Positions 11,041-23,710 are shown, counted from the first letter of the stretch. The stretch: 64,000 nucleotides of DNA from Cephalotus follicularis (GCA_001972305.1 BDDD01002677.1:62001-126000), one strand, 5' to 3'. Numbers and translations are program-made. Notes: generated by a model not told the origin, from the letters alone.

Positions 11041-11805
11041 CCTTTGAAAAGAACATCTGTCACGTTATATACTGACAGAATAACATGCAATGGGGCAACT
11101 TTTGAGGCATCATCCAGGCATCTTGACATGCGCAATGCGACGTGTTGATCATGCTGGTGTGTTGCCAGGCATGCTCCAAAATGTGTCCCTCACCTGGGGC
11201 ATGCAAAGGGATGTGCCATCTCTTCTCCTGCAACCTGCAGAAGAGAAATAGAAGGAGAGCGAAAAAAAACTAGAGGATGAGAGGGGTGAGCACGAGTGTG
11301 TGTGGGTACCTGTGAAGCAAGAGAGAAGGGGAGGATTTCTGCCAGCATAAAACACCTCTTCCTTCCCCTCCTTCTCAGCTAAACACAGTGAGAAAAGAGA
11401 TATAACAGAGAAAGAGTGAGAGAAGATAGAACCACCATTGTTGAGCACTTGGAGCTTGGACTTGGAGCTCCTGGGATTGCAACTTGGGCGAGTTGGAGCT
11501 ACTGTGAGCAACCCTTGGAACGCAAAGAGGTGGACTTTCTAGTTCCTAACTTGGAACAACAAGGTAGTGGAAAGTGATGATTCTTATACATGCATCTTGA
11601 ATTTTAAGATAATGAATGCCATTGGTGAATTGAATGTTAATGGATGAACTGTAATCTCTGGACTTGTTGTAATGACTACTGTGATGTACAGAGTGAACAT
11701 GCATGTGCAAATTACATGAATATTTGAACTGGTTTGCGTAATGGATGATTTGGGTAATGACATGGTGTGTTAAAACTATTGAAATGACGTTCTGGACTGA
11801 ATAAA

Positions 11806-12245
11806 CGTTGACGTCTACCTAAAGACGTCGATGTCTTCGTGTGTGAATGTGAAAGACATCGATGTTTGAGTACAAACATCGACGCCTTTTCTGGGTATTC
11901 ATAGAACGGTAGTGGTTACTGCAGATGGTGAATTGGCCACTTGGGGTTACATGTTTATTTACGGATTGATGTTCTGGTTACATATCCTGATAACCAGTAG
12001 CATGTCTTACGGCTTGAGAGGGTGAGTTTCACTTATACGAGGGTTTAGGGGCCGGATTCTTCCCCCTAGAATCAAGATTCGCGAACTAATACCTCCTGGT
12101 ATCATAAAGACTTCGATGTCTTTGGAAAAGCATCGACGTCTTTGGTCCAAAAATGCCTGGGAATAACTGTACGAGATGTTGGCGCCTCAGGGTAAAGACG
12201 TCGATGCCCTGGGGATAAGCATCGACGCTTATCCCTCTTCTTGGA
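11806..12245 (+). promoter_or_regulatory. Element C palindrome cluster 2
   Basis: At offset about 1085-1525 the same unit type recurs: GACGTCGATGTC, GACATCGATG, ACATCGACGCC, CTTCGATGTCTTT, CATCGACGTCTTTGG, GACGTCGATGCC and CATCGACGC, usually as facing pairs 10-15 bp apart. Confidence 0.7.
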
Positions 12246-12639
12246 AGAGTTTCACTCGAATGGGACCCGTTAGACCCGAAACGACTCTAGAAACGATCCT
12301 AGATGCATTCTGAGCATATGTTTGCATTATTACTGTACTATGAATTGCATTGTGGTTGATTGCTAAAAAGTGTTAACCATTTTGAAAAGCTTGCATGATT
12401 ATTATAATCATTATTGTACGAAAATGTGTATTTGCTAATACATGAATATATATTTTCAAAATGACTAGGGAAAGTATTTTCCACAGACGGAGAAATGTTT
12501 AAAGGATTGGTTGCACAATCAAAATGTATTGTTACTGTTTCAAGTTTTATAACTTCTCACAACCTGAGAACGGAGTGATATATTTTAAAAATATATATTT
12601 GATCAAGTAATTATATTTTATTGCTTGACTTGTACTGTA

Positions 12640-12700
12640 TGATGTTTGTGCTGGTTGATTATTAGCCGCTGTGCTAATAACCTGTTGATTGTTTGGCCGT
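12640..12700 (+). repeat. Hairpin-forming motif in element C LTR
   Basis: TTATTAGC and GCTAATAA flank a 6-base centre at about 12659-12680, an 8-bp inverted repeat. Element E has this motif expanded into a tandem array on the other strand (27780-27935). Confidence 0.6.
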
Positions 12701-13438
12701 CGTGCAAAGCAACCTGTACGGAGGACTTGCTCCAAACCATTCGCAAACGGGGATGGGGTAAGAGTGCATGACGTTGGGGCCAAGAGGTGGCGACGGTCAT
12801 GACGACTTGTTTTTCTGGTTCCTTTTGGGGACATACTTACTGCTTGTGTTGTTGTAGCCTTACGAGGTTATACCTGTACTGTGAACATGCATATACTTTA
12901 TACATGTATACACTGTAATATATATACTGCGATATATATATATACACTGCACTGCATCATAATGCATTCATTCATGATACTCATTATCATATACCTCGAA
13001 CTGCATTTATGAATTTATTCACTTAGCCGAGTGAGGACAAAGGCTAACCCCTACTGTAACAGATTGAGGGAGTGGATTTGATATGGAGCACGCAAGGAGA
13101 CTTAAGGAGAACACTGAGTTGTTTCTCTTATTTTATGTACTGGATCACATGAACAATGACTATGTTAATTGGATTATTGTAACGTGGTTTATTTAATCAT
13201 CCTGTACTGTTTTATTACGCTCCGTTATGGGCGATCGACTATGATGTTGGGTTTTATATAACTTGTTGGGTATCACGTAGTATGGGATGCGTGATACATA
13301 TTTAAATTCGGCTTATTTCATGTTATTGCTTCCGCTATTGAAGGTTTTGTTTATACGTTTTATCGCATAAGTTGAATTATGTTGTGTTGATTGCCTTACC
13401 GCTTTTATGTTGTCCTCTTGGGAAAATGGGGTGTGACA

Positions 13439-14027
13439 TTTTCGTTATTTCTGGAAATTTTGCAACAAATTCTTATGTTTTACGAATTTCTGCCAAATTC
13501 TTCATAAAATTTTCTGTTTAAAATTATTGCTTATGTTATGCTATTATTTTAAAGTATTTTCTGGAAAATTATGCTTTTTATGTATTTCGAAATTTTGCCA
13601 ATTTCTTTACGAAATTTTGTTTTCTTAAGATGTTTTAAATTCAATTTTACAAATGCTTCCCAATATTATTTTAAATTAAGTTTTACAAAGTTTATAATAC
13701 TATTTTAAACTTAGTTTTGAAATGTTTTACAATACGACTTTAAATTCAGCTTTTCAAATGTTTTACGATACTGTTTTAAAATCTGTTTTACAAATGTTTT
13801 ACAAAATTATTTTATTAATTCTTTGAGCTGATCACTCAGAGTATTAAGAAATGTTTTATGAAATGTTTTTACAAAATGAGAAAATGCAACGAACTGAGAT
13901 GAACAACGACTGGATTGTGATCCAGGGTGGATTAATCAAGTAAAAGATTAATGTTATGAGCGGAGAGTGCTCACGGGCATGCATGTGATGTAAGTTGGTG
14001 ATCGGGGATGTGCACCTTGCCCCAGTG
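13439..14027 (+). repeat. Element B 3' LTR, segment 2
   Basis: It continues the B LTR exactly where segment 1 stopped (GTTATTTCTG context) through the AAATGTTTTAC repeats, and is interrupted at 14027 by element D. Confidence 0.9.
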
Positions 14028-14202
14028 TGTAATAACCGCAAATTCAATTAATGTATATTGATCCAATTTTAAATTAAATATACATTTTAATTGAGTTATT
14101 TGTCCAATTATACTAATTTCTATGATTGGTAAATACTTGGGATAAATAGATATAAATTTGGTGAAGTATCAAAGTTAAGAAGCCATAAACTAGCCCAAAA
14201 AG

Positions 14203-14285
14203 CCGACAGTCACAGGGCAACAGTCGAATGTTTGCTACGAGGTGAAGGCAGTCGACTGCCCACTATAGCCAGTAGACTGGAATTG
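14203..14285 (+). promoter_or_regulatory. Element D palindrome cluster 1
   Basis: GCCGACAGTC, CAACAGTCGAATG, GGCAGTCGACTGCC and CAGTAGACTGG lie within 85 bp, offset about 175-257 from the LTR start. The centre copy is a 14-bp perfect palindrome. Confidence 0.65.
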
Positions 14286-15292
14286 CCAAGGACAGATTCC
14301 TGGCATGTGCAGGGACAAGAATGACAAATGGGTAGGAGGCACATGCGTTTCACCATCTGCCAGAACATGCAAAAGTGAATGCTTGCATGTTCTCTGCAGA
14401 CCTACAACCTACAAATTGATAATTAATGAGAGAAAAGTAAAGAGAGGGAGGCATGTGATGGAAAGAAACGAAAGAAAAACTGAATGCATGTGACTTGGAG
14501 AAGGAATCTGACGGATTCATAAGTCTTTGAGACTTATATCAGCTGATTGAATGGTGAAATGAGTGTTAGAAACACTAAGTGAAGAGATGGATTATTGGAG
14601 CTTGCATTGGATGATTTAGAGAGCTCAAAAGGAGGACTTGGGAGCTTTGGTCTCTTGGTAAGTTCTCAACCCGAATTCTCTGTTGTTATGATGAAAATAA
14701 AACAAGGAGAATGATTAAATATCTTCTATTAATGGATTAGAATTAACAACCTTTTGAATTGAAATAGGAAGTAGTGATTGGATCAAATGGAATTGGTGAC
14801 TATAACCTCTAGAATGGATTTTAGTTATTGTTAATGTCATGGATATGCTTACTGGTTTCCTAAATATAAATGAAACTTCTGTCAAAACAAGTAAGATCCA
14901 AGAACCTGAAATTTAATGATATTTGGCAAAGAGTTCAAAGAGAAAGTGGTAAAATGGTAAGAGTGATGTTAAGACTCAATGAGCTAGTGTTGAAGCTATT
15001 GTTAGTGTTATTGAAGCCTACTGGTACTAATGCATGTATACATAAACATGCATACATAGATTGAACTTGCTGGATTGAAAGATTATTGGTGAAAGTGAAT
15101 TGGAACTCAAAGTGAAAGATCAAACTCAATTAATCTTGGGATAGCAATTTGAGGTAGGGGTAATGATATGTTATGGAAGATATAGTATGCATATAGTGAA
15201 TGTCTATTTTATGCATGATTACATGTGTTGAATTGATTGGAAATTGAACTTGAAGTGCATGACTTGCTACTGCCTGCATTTTCTGGGCATAG

Positions 15293-15411
15293 GCAGTCGA
15301 ATGGAGCTCATGGCAGTCGACTACTCAACCTATCCAGTCGACTGTCAAGCCAAAACAGTCGACTACACAACCAAAACAGTCGACTATTCTTGAGGGCAGT
15401 CGACTGTTCTG
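15293..15411 (+). promoter_or_regulatory. Element D palindrome cluster 2
   Basis: One AGTCGAATGG variant and five exact CAGTCGAC units occur in 119 bp, spaced about 20-30 bp; two are the full 10-bp palindrome CAGTCGACTG. Offset is about 1265-1383. Element K carries the same motif type at 62865-63085. Confidence 0.7.
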
Positions 15412-16721
15412 GGTAGAAATTGCATAACATTGATTGAATTGCTATTGTTGGGTACCGTTACTGAATTGTATATGTTACCACCATATAGTGTACACTGTTT
15501 GATGTTATTTAACATCACTACTACTTATATTACAACGATCGAACGAACTATGTGCTATATGCACAATTCATGGTTTTAAACACCATTTTCAAATGGAAAC
15601 TATTATTTACAAGAGCTACTGATTGTGATATTAATACTGAATATGCTACTGTCATATTAGTATAAACTGTTTTGGTGTCATTTAACACCACTATCACTTG
15701 TGTTTTAATAATTGGAACCAATTATGGGCTATGTACCCAAATCATGATATCAACTATCATTTTAAGTGAATAATTATTGCCAAATGAACTACTGATTTTC
15801 CTCCTATATGAGAGGTACCTACTGTTTTGTTTCCCAAACTGAAAACCATTATTGAATTAATATCGTTTTCCTCTGAAGAGATGTACGATAAGTGACTTGT
15901 CATTGTTTCTAAAGAAAACTACTTGAAATGCTTGAATTGATTGTCTATGTTATTGTCGTGGTTGAGTGACGGAGGATGTCACTGACTACGGAATGTGATT
16001 CTGGGTGCCAGGAGATGGCCAGAGTATCACCCAAGTGTTCTGCAATGCAGAGATTGATTGTTAAACTACCCGTCAACACCGGTAGTAAGTGTTACCTTAT
16101 CTATCATCCTCGGAGCGTAGGGTGATAGATAGGTGGTGCATAGTTGGTGCTAGGAGTTAGCGACATGTGACACCCAAGTGATTTGATGAATTGATTGTAC
16201 CCTTGTGCGGTATTCTTGCATATCAATTGTTTATGGCCACTTGGCATGATCGCTTATATATTGGCTCATTTAAATGTTAATTTGATATAAACTGTCATAC
16301 ATATTGCATTCATATATTCCTTATCATACATTATCTTCCTACTTAGCCAAGTGAGGACAACGGCTAACCCCTACAATTTCAGATTAAGCAAGGACGATTG
16401 GGGATTACTACTGAAGCTTGGAGAGCTTCTTTTGTTATTTAAGGTTGTTATTTCCTTTATGATGAATTGAATTGTATCGAACGGATCACATCCCGTGTTA
16501 GTGTTGTATTTCCTTTTATGTAGGGATAATTGTTGGTTTACCCGCACGTAGTATGGGATGCGTGCGGACGGTTTGTATTTATATTCCGGCTTATCGAATG
16601 CTTCCGTAAATTTAATTATGATTATTAATTGAAATGCTGGAATATTATTTATGCTTATTTCTTAGATCACCACATATGCTTGTCCATTATACGTGAATGG
16701 AAATACGGGGTGTGACAATCA

Positions 16722-16733
16722 TGGTATCAGAGC
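16722..16733 (+). promoter_or_regulatory. Element D primer-binding site
   Basis: TGGTATCAGAGC lies 4 bp after the 5' LTR end and is complementary to the 3' end of initiator tRNA-Met. Confidence 0.88.
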
Positions 16734-16821
16734 ATATTCCATATATGCTAAGCTGGGATAAGTTCTCGGAAATTAAGTAAATTGTTTCCTAATGATTATG
16801 TCATTCCATATAGGAAACTGA

Positions 16822-17926
16822 ATGGATCGAAGGAGAGGCAGACGTGGAAGGCGTAGAGCTGACGAGGTGAACAATGCCCCGGAAGTGAATGTCCCTCCAG
16901 TACACGATGGGAGGAGTAACTTCGAACGCATGGCTGATCTTTTCCAATAGCAGATCCAAGCCAATGCTGCACACATGGAACAGATGAGACAGATGTATGA
17001 GGCTATTCAAGCCCGACAGTGTGTTCCAGAAGTCAATCACGTTGGTGATTTTGGCAGAGACCTGGAGCGGTTCATGAGGCAGAATCCTCCTACATTCCTG
17101 GGAGAATTGGATGCCAATGTAGCTGAGCGATGGATGAGAGACATGGAGAGTATATTTGACGCCTTGAGATGTACCGATGAACAGAAGATTACCTTTACTG
17201 TGTACCGCCTATGGGGTGAAGCTACTCATTGGTGGGAAATGGTTGAAGCAAAGTGGGAATCTCGAAATCTGGACAGAACTTGGGACCAATTTCAATCAGA
17301 ATTCTCTGCAGCTTATGTTCCACAGATGGAACGAGACAGGAGAGAGACAGAATTAATGGAGTTACATCAAGGTGATATGACGGTAGCTCAATACCAGACC
17401 CGTTTTGTGGAGTTAGCTCGACAGACGCCCTATTTTGTAGAGGGTGAATCCAGAAAGATCCGAAGGTTCCTGAAAGGCCTTCGTCCGGATATCCGATCTA
17501 AGTTATTACTGTTGCAACTAACATCTTTTATTGATATTGCTGAGAGAGCTAGGATTCTAGATTCCGATGCAAATGATAGAAGGATAGAGCGGTCTCGTAC
17601 TCAATCGAGACCAACACAGTCACAAAGGCAGGGTAACAACAAACCTGCTGGTTCTGCAAAGTCTGGAAATAAGAATCAAGGAGGTTTTAGACGCAACAAT
17701 TTCCGATCAAGAACTCCTAACCGAAGTTGCCAACAGAACTCTGAAGGATGTACTTTTTGCGGTCGTCCGAATCATGATGAGTCTAAATGTTGGAAGAAGG
17801 CGGGAAAGTGCTTGAAGTGTGGCTCACAAGATCACATACTGAATAATTGTCTAATGATTAGGGAACAAGTGCGCGGCCAACAAGGGAATGCTGGTGCTAG
17901 TGGTAGTGTTGCGGCGGCTCAACCGT
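16822..17926 (+). pseudogene. Element D gag
   Basis: It starts MDRRRGRRGRR, an arginine-rich N-terminus, followed by the retrotransposon gag domain (RFMRQNPPTFLGE, GEATHWWEMVEAKW, FLKGLRPDIRSK) and two zinc knuckles, CTFCGRPNHDESKC and CLKCGSQDHILNNC, at about 17750-17850. Gag forms the particle shell and binds RNA. It is long and mostly readable but belongs to a broken element. Confidence 0.85.
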
Positions 17927-17949
17927 GAAGAGACACCAGAAAGGGGATC

Positions 17950-18264
17950 ATGAAAGGTAGAGTCTATACCTTATCTAAAGATGATATGCCAGAATCTACT
18001 ACTGTTGTGGGAGGTACTATTTACATATCTGGCATATTAGCTCATGTATTGATTGACCCTGGTGCAACGCATTCATTCATTGCATCTGAATTTGCTCGTA
18101 ATTTGCATGGCATTACTACTAGACTATCATATGTCTTGGAAGTGAGTACTCCTGCGGGTACTTGTCTTTTATCTGATACTGTTATGAAAGACTGTGAAAT
18201 CGTGATAGCTGGGATTGAACTATCCGCTGACTTGATAGTATTACCTATCCGAGATTTGATGTAA
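17950..18264 (+). pseudogene. Element D protease region
   Basis: It contains KGRVYTLSKDDMPESTTVVG, the linker preceding protease in Tekay elements, then an aspartic-protease core VLIDPGATHSFIASEFA. It processes the polyprotein in active relatives. Part of a broken element. Confidence 0.8.
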
Positions 18265-18479
18265 TCTTGGGGATGGATTGGCTGTATGCTCATCATGCTT
18301 GTGTTGATTGCTACAACAAGATGATGACGTTTTATCTGCAAGACAGAACTGAGTGCAAGTTTATCGGAGAGAAGAATGTTACTACTCCGATCATTTCATA
18401 TACACGAGCACAAAAATATCTCAAGCAAGGATGCGAAGGTTACTTGGCGTATGTGATTGATCATATGAAAGGTACGCCC

Positions 18480-19250
18480 CGTATTGAACAAGCGCCTATT
18501 GTATGTGATTTTCCTGATGTGTTTCCAGACGAACTCACTTCGTTGCCACCGGAGAGAGATATCGAGTTCCGCATTGAGCTATTGCCTGGAACTGCTCCTA
18601 TATCTAGAGCACCATACAGAATGACTCCTACTGAGCTGAAGGAGTTGAAAGTTCAACTGCAGGATTACCTTGACAAAGGGTTTATCAGACCAAGTGTATC
18701 ACCGTGGGGCGCACCGGTTCTGTTTGTGAGAAAGAAGGATGGATCGATGCGGCTATGCATTGATTACAGGCTGCTGAATCAGGTGACGGTAAAGAACAAA
18801 TATCCTCTACCACATATTGAGGAGTTGTTCGACCAATTGCAAGGCTCAAGTGTATACTCTAAACTTGACATGAGAACAGGTTACCATCAGTTAAGGATTA
18901 GAGAAGGTGATGTGTAGAAAACCGCATTTCGAACCAGATATGGGCATTACGAATTTTTGATACTGCCATTTGGTTTAACTAATGCTCCTGCAGCCTTTAT
19001 GTGTCAGATGAACAAAGTGTTCCAACCTTACCTGGACCAGTTTGTCGTCATATTCTTAGCTGACATCCTGATCTACTCAAAGAGCATAGAGGAACACATG
19101 CAACATTTGAGAATTGTACTACAGACACTACGGAAGGAACAGTTATACGCCAAATTCAGCAATTGCGAATTTTGGCTGGATCATGTGACTTTCCTAGGTC
19201 ACATTGTGTCGTGCAAAGGATTATCTGTAGATCCTTCGAAGATTGAAAGC
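18480..19250 (+). pseudogene. Element D reverse transcriptase (duplication copy 1)
   Basis: Ty3/gypsy RT blocks run in order: [67 protein letters not shown] and the palm strand [11 protein letters not shown]. The match to Tekay chromoviruses is strong. The same segment returns in copy 2 at 20570-21340. Broken. Confidence 0.85.
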
Positions 19251-19399
19251 ATTGTTGATTGGCCCCAACCGAAGAACATGACGGAGGTTCGTAGTTTCTT
19301 GGGATTGGCTGGTTATTTCCGAAGGTTCATCAAGGGATTTTTGAGACTTGCTACACCACTGACACAGTTGACTAAGAAGAGGTCCAGATTTGTGTGGGA

Positions 19400-19840
19400 T
19401 GTTTCCTGTGAAGCGAGTTTCCAAGAATTGAAGAGTCGGTTGATTTTGGCTCTAGTGTTGGCATTACCGGAGGGTAATGAGGGTTTTACTGTCTACACTG
19501 ATGCTTCTAGGAAAGGATTGGGATGCGTACTTATGCAACAAGGTAGGGTGATTGCTTACGCATCAAGGAAGTTAAAGCCATACGAGGAAAATTATCCAGT
19601 ACACGATCTTGAGTTGGCAGCCATAGTGTTTGCTTTGAAGAAATGGAGGCACTACCTCTATGGTGCTCAGTTTGAGATCTTCACTGATCATAAGAGCTTG
19701 AAGTATTTGTTTTCGCAGAAGGAGCTCAATATGAGACAGAGGCGATGGGTGGAATTCTTTAATGACTACAACTGCAATATTCAATACCACCCGGGAAAGG
19801 CAAACGTAGTGGCTGATGCACTGAGTCGCAAGGCGATGAT
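19400..19840 (+). pseudogene. Element D RNase H (duplication copy 1)
   Basis: [38 protein letters not shown] and [11 protein letters not shown] are the conserved RNase H blocks, ending in [15 protein letters not shown]. Copy 2 lies at 21490-21930. Confidence 0.85.
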
Positions 19841-20335
19841 TGCTGGAGCAATGGTGTCACAGTGGAAGCTATTGGAGGAATTTTAGAGATGGAATCCATT
19901 CATGGTTTCCCAAGGAGTTATTGTGGCAAGTATGAGAGCACAACCAGAACTTCTGAAGCGTATTCTGACTGCTCAGTACAGTGACGCTGAATTATGGAGT
20001 ATTCGTGAGAACCTAGACACTGATTCTGAGTTCTCTGTACATACTGATGGCATACTGAGCTTCCGAGGGAGGATATGTGTTCCGGATGATGAGAGTATCA
20101 AGAATGAGTTACTGCAACAAGCTCATGAATCGAGATACAGTGTTCACCCAGGAAGTTCCAAGATGTGGCACGACCTGAAGAAGAATTACTGGTGGAGCGG
20201 TATGAAACGGGAAATTGCTGAATATGTAGCAAGATGTTTGACCTGTCAGCGAGTGAAGGCTGAACATCAGAAACCTGCGGGACTGCTACAATCGTTACCA
20301 GTGGTTGAATGGAAATGGGAACACGTGACCGAACT

Positions 20336-22421
20336 TATCCGAGATTTGATGTAATCTTGGGGATGGATTGGCTGTATGCTCATCATGCTTGTGTTGATTG
20401 CTACAACAAGATGATGACGTTTTATCTGCAAGACAGAACTGAGTGCAAGTTTATCGGAGAGAAGAATGTTACTACTCCGATCATTTCATATACACGAGCA
20501 CAAAAATATCTCAAGCAAGGATGCGAAGGTTACTTGGCGTATGTGATTGATCATATGAAAGGTACGCCCCGTATTGAACAAGCGCCTATTGTATGTGATT
20601 TTCCTGATGTGTTTCCAGACGAACTCACTTCGTTGCCACCGGAGAGAGATATCGAGTTCCGCATTGAGCTATTGCCTGGAACTGCTCCTATATCTAGAGC
20701 ACCATACAGAATGACTCCTACTGAGCTGAAGGAGTTGAAAGTTCAACTGCAGGATTACCTTGACAAAGGGTTTATCAGACCAAGTGTATCACCGTGGGGC
20801 GCACCGGTTCTGTTTGTGAGAAAGAAGGATGGATCGATGCGGCTATGCATTGATTACAGGCTGCTGAATCAGGTGACGGTAAAGAACAAATATCCTCTAC
20901 CACATATTGAGGAGTTGTTCGACCAATTGCAAGGCTCAAGTGTATACTCTAAACTTGACATGAGAACAGGTTACCATCAGTTAAGGATTAGAGAAGGTGA
21001 TGTGTAGAAAACCGCATTTCGAACCAGATATGGGCATTACGAATTTTTGATACTGCCATTTGGTTTAACTAATGCTCCTGCAGCCTTTATGTGTCAGATG
21101 AACAAAGTGTTCCAACCTTACCTGGACCAGTTTGTCGTCATATTCTTAGCTGACATCCTGATCTACTCAAAGAGCATAGAGGAACACATGCAACATTTGA
21201 GAATTGTACTACAGACACTACGGAAGGAACAGTTATACGCCAAATTCAGCAATTGCGAATTTTGGCTGGATCATGTGACTTTCCTAGGTCACATTGTGTC
21301 GTGCAAAGGATTATCTGTAGATCCTTCGAAGATTGAAAGCATTGTTGATTGGCCCCAACCGAAGAACATGACGGAGGTTCGTAGTTTCTTGGGATTGGCT
21401 GGTTATTTCCGAAGGTTCATCAAGGGATTTTTGAGACTTGCTACACCACTGACACAGTTGACTAAGAAGAGGTCCATATTTGTGTGGGATGTTTCCTGTG
21501 AAGCGAGTTTCCAAGAATTGAAGAGTCGGTTGATTTTGGCTCTAGTGTTGGCATTACCGGAGGGTAATGAGGGTTTTACTGTCTACACTGATGCTTCTAG
21601 GAAAGGATTGGGATGCGTACTTATGCAACAAGGTAGGGTGATTGCTTACGCATCAAGGAAGTTAAAGCCATACGAGGAAAATTATCCAGTACACGATCTT
21701 GAGTTGGCAGCCATAGTGTTTGCTTTGAAGAAATGGAGGCACTACCTCTATGGTGCTCAGTTTGAGATCTTCACTGATCATAAGAGCTTGAAGTATTTGT
21801 TTTCGCAGAAGGAGCTCAATATGAGACAGAGGCGATGGGTGGAATTCTTTAATGACTACAACTGCAATATTCAATACCACCCGGGAAAGGCAAACGTAGT
21901 GGCTGATGCACTGAGTCGCAAGGCGATGATTGCTGGAGCAATGGTGTCACAGTGGAAGCTATTGGAGGAATTTTAGAGATGGAATCCATTCATGGTTTCC
22001 CAAGGAGTTATTGTGGCAAGTATGAGAGCACAACCAGAACTTCTGAAGCGTATTCTGACTGCTCAGTACAGTGACGCTGAATTATGGAGTATTCGTGAGA
22101 ACCTAGACACTGATTCTGAGTTCTCTGTACATACTGATGGCATACTGAGCTTCCGAGGGAGGATATGTGTTCCGGATGATGAGAGTATCAAGAATGAGTT
22201 ACTGCAACAAGCTCATGAATCGAGATACAGTGTTCACCCAGGAAGTTCCAAGATGTGGCACGACCTGAAGAAGAATTACTGGTGGAGCGGTATGAAACGG
22301 GAAATTGCTGAATATGTAGCAAGATGTTTGACCTGTCAGCGAGTGAAGGCTGAACATCAGAAACCTGCGGGACTGCTACAATCGTTACCAGTGGTTGAAT
22401 GGAAATGGGAACACGTGACCG
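20336..22421 (+). repeat. Element D internal direct duplication, copy 2
   Basis: Copy 2 matches 18246-20331 base for base except about one site seen in translation. It leads directly into the remainder of integrase at 22422. Because the copies share the same older interruptions, the duplication is later than the decay of the element, or is an assembly artefact. Confidence 0.93.
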
Positions 22422-23040
22422 TGGACTTTGTGTCAGGATTACCGAGGTCACGAAACCAGCATGAGGCAGTGTGGGTTGTTGTGGACAGACTCACTAAGTC
22501 TGCACACTTTCTTCCGATGAACATGGCATATTCTATCGAGAAGCTTGCTCGATTGCATATTCGGGAGATAGTGAGATTGCATGGGGTACCGGTCAGCATT
22601 GTTTGTGACCGTGATGCTAGATTTACTTCGAGGTTCTGGAAGAAGTTCCAAACAGCCATGGGAACAACCTTGAACTTTAGCACTGCATTTCATCCACAAA
22701 CTGACGGACAGTCCGAGCGTACTATCCAGACTCTGGAGGATATGCTACGGGCTTGCATGATTGACTTTGCTGAGAGTTGGGAGGATCATCTAGCATTGAT
22801 TGAATTCTCTTACAATAACAGTTTTCACACCAGCATTGGAATGGCTCCCTATGAAGCTTTATACGGGAGAAAGTGCAGATCACCTATTTGCTGGGACGAA
22901 GTAGGTGAGAGACAAGTATTGGGACCGGACTTGGTACAGGAGACCACTGATAAAGTGGAGATGATCAAGAAGAGGTTGCTAGTTGCACAGAGTCGGCAGA
23001 AGAGTTACGCCGATAGCAACAGAAGGAAGCTGGAATTTTA
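22190..23040 (+). pseudogene. Element D integrase
   Basis: The HHCC-type N-terminal domain (HPGSSKMWHDLKKNYWWSGM, CLTCQRVKAEHQKPAG) is followed by the catalytic core (VDFVSGLPRSRN, IVCDRDARFTSRFW, FSTAFHPQTDGQSERT, SYNNSFHTSIGMAPYEALYG). It inserts the cDNA in active relatives. Tekay family by pattern. Broken. Confidence 0.85.
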
Positions 23041-23463
23041 GAAGGGAGATCATGTGTTCTTGAAGATCTCACCTTCGAAAGGGATACACCGTTTTGGCTT
23101 TAAAGGGAAGTTGGCTCCAAGGTATATTGGGCCTTATAAGATACTGGAGAGAGTGGGTGAGGTAGCATATCAGATTGCACTACCGCCTAGCTTTTCAGAC
23201 GTACATAACGTATTTCATGTTTCCATGTTACGGAAATACGTACCTGACCCATCTCACATTTTGAGCTACGACCCTGGATTCGTTAGCCCTAGAATGACTT
23301 AGGAAGAAAGACCGACAAGGATTGTTGATCGAATGGAAAAGGTTCTGAGGAACAAGACCATCCCTATGGTCAAAGTGTTGTGGCGTTTTCACGGAGCTGA
23401 GGAAGCTACGTGGGAGCGTGAGGACGAAATGAGGGAGACATTTCCCCACCTATTCGGAATGTG
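23041..23463 (+). pseudogene. Element D integrase tail and chromodomain
   Basis: It contains the GPY-like block KLAPRYIGPYKILERVG, then SDVHNVFHVSMLRKYVPDPS, then a chromodomain-like end with VLRNKTIPMVKVLWRFHG and EEATWEREDEMRETFPHLF. Chromodomains of this class direct insertion toward heterochromatin in related elements, which suits the nested setting. Confidence 0.85.
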
Positions 23464-23497
23464 ATGTAAAGACTAAATTCGAGGACGAATTTTCTTT

Positions 23498-23511
23498 TAA
23501 GGAGGGGGGAA
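23498..23511 (+). promoter_or_regulatory. Element D polypurine tract
   Basis: TAAGGAGGGGGGAA lies immediately before the 3' LTR, after the chromovirus-typical GAGGACGAATTTTC stretch. Confidence 0.85.
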
Positions 23512-23710
23512 TGTAATAACCGCAAATTCAATTAATGTATATTGATCCAATTTTAAATTAAATATACATTTTAATTGAGTTATTTGTCCAATTATACTAA
23601 TTTCTATGATTGGTAAATACTTGGGATGAATAGATATACATTTGGTGAAGTATCAAAGTTAAGAAGCCCTAAACTAGCCCAAATAGCCGACTGTCACAGG
23701 GCAACAGTCG
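23512..23710 (+). repeat. Element D 3' LTR, left part
   Basis: The first 199 bp of the LTR differ from 14028-14226 at 5 sites. It ends at the N gap, exactly where the palindrome cluster begins. Confidence 0.9.

Larger units (their letters stand above)
10722..13438 (+). repeat. Element C: solo LTR of a Tekay-type element
   Basis: This 2717-bp sequence starts TGTAACACCC and ends GGGGTGTGACA, with flanks TTTAC and TTTTC (one-mismatch target duplication). It lies inside the 3' LTR of B, whose sequence continues at 13439. There is no internal region, so it is a solo LTR left by recombination between two LTRs. It matches the LTR of G (58460-61172) along its whole length and the reversed LTRs of E. 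It carries palindrome clusters at 10885-11040 and 11806-12245. Confidence 0.92.
14028..16717 (+). repeat. Element D 5' LTR
   Basis: It is 2690 bp, TGTAATAACC...GGGGTGTGACA. CAGTCGACTG-type motifs lie at 14203-14285 and 15293-15411, and a GTGCCAGGAGATGGCC / GTGCTAGGAGTTAGCG pair at about 16006-16160. It aligns in ends and middle with solo LTR H on the other strand. Confidence 0.92.
18246..20331 (+). repeat. Element D internal direct duplication, copy 1
   Basis: This 2086-bp unit spans the end of protease, RT, RNase H and the start of integrase. Copy 2 follows at 20336-22421 (offset 2090) after a 4-bp spacer. I see one amino-acid difference between the copies (near 19385 versus 21475), so they are about 99.9% identical. 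Contents include [20 protein letters not shown] (RT), [15 protein letters not shown] (connection) and [19 protein letters not shown] (end of RNase H). Confidence 0.93.
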
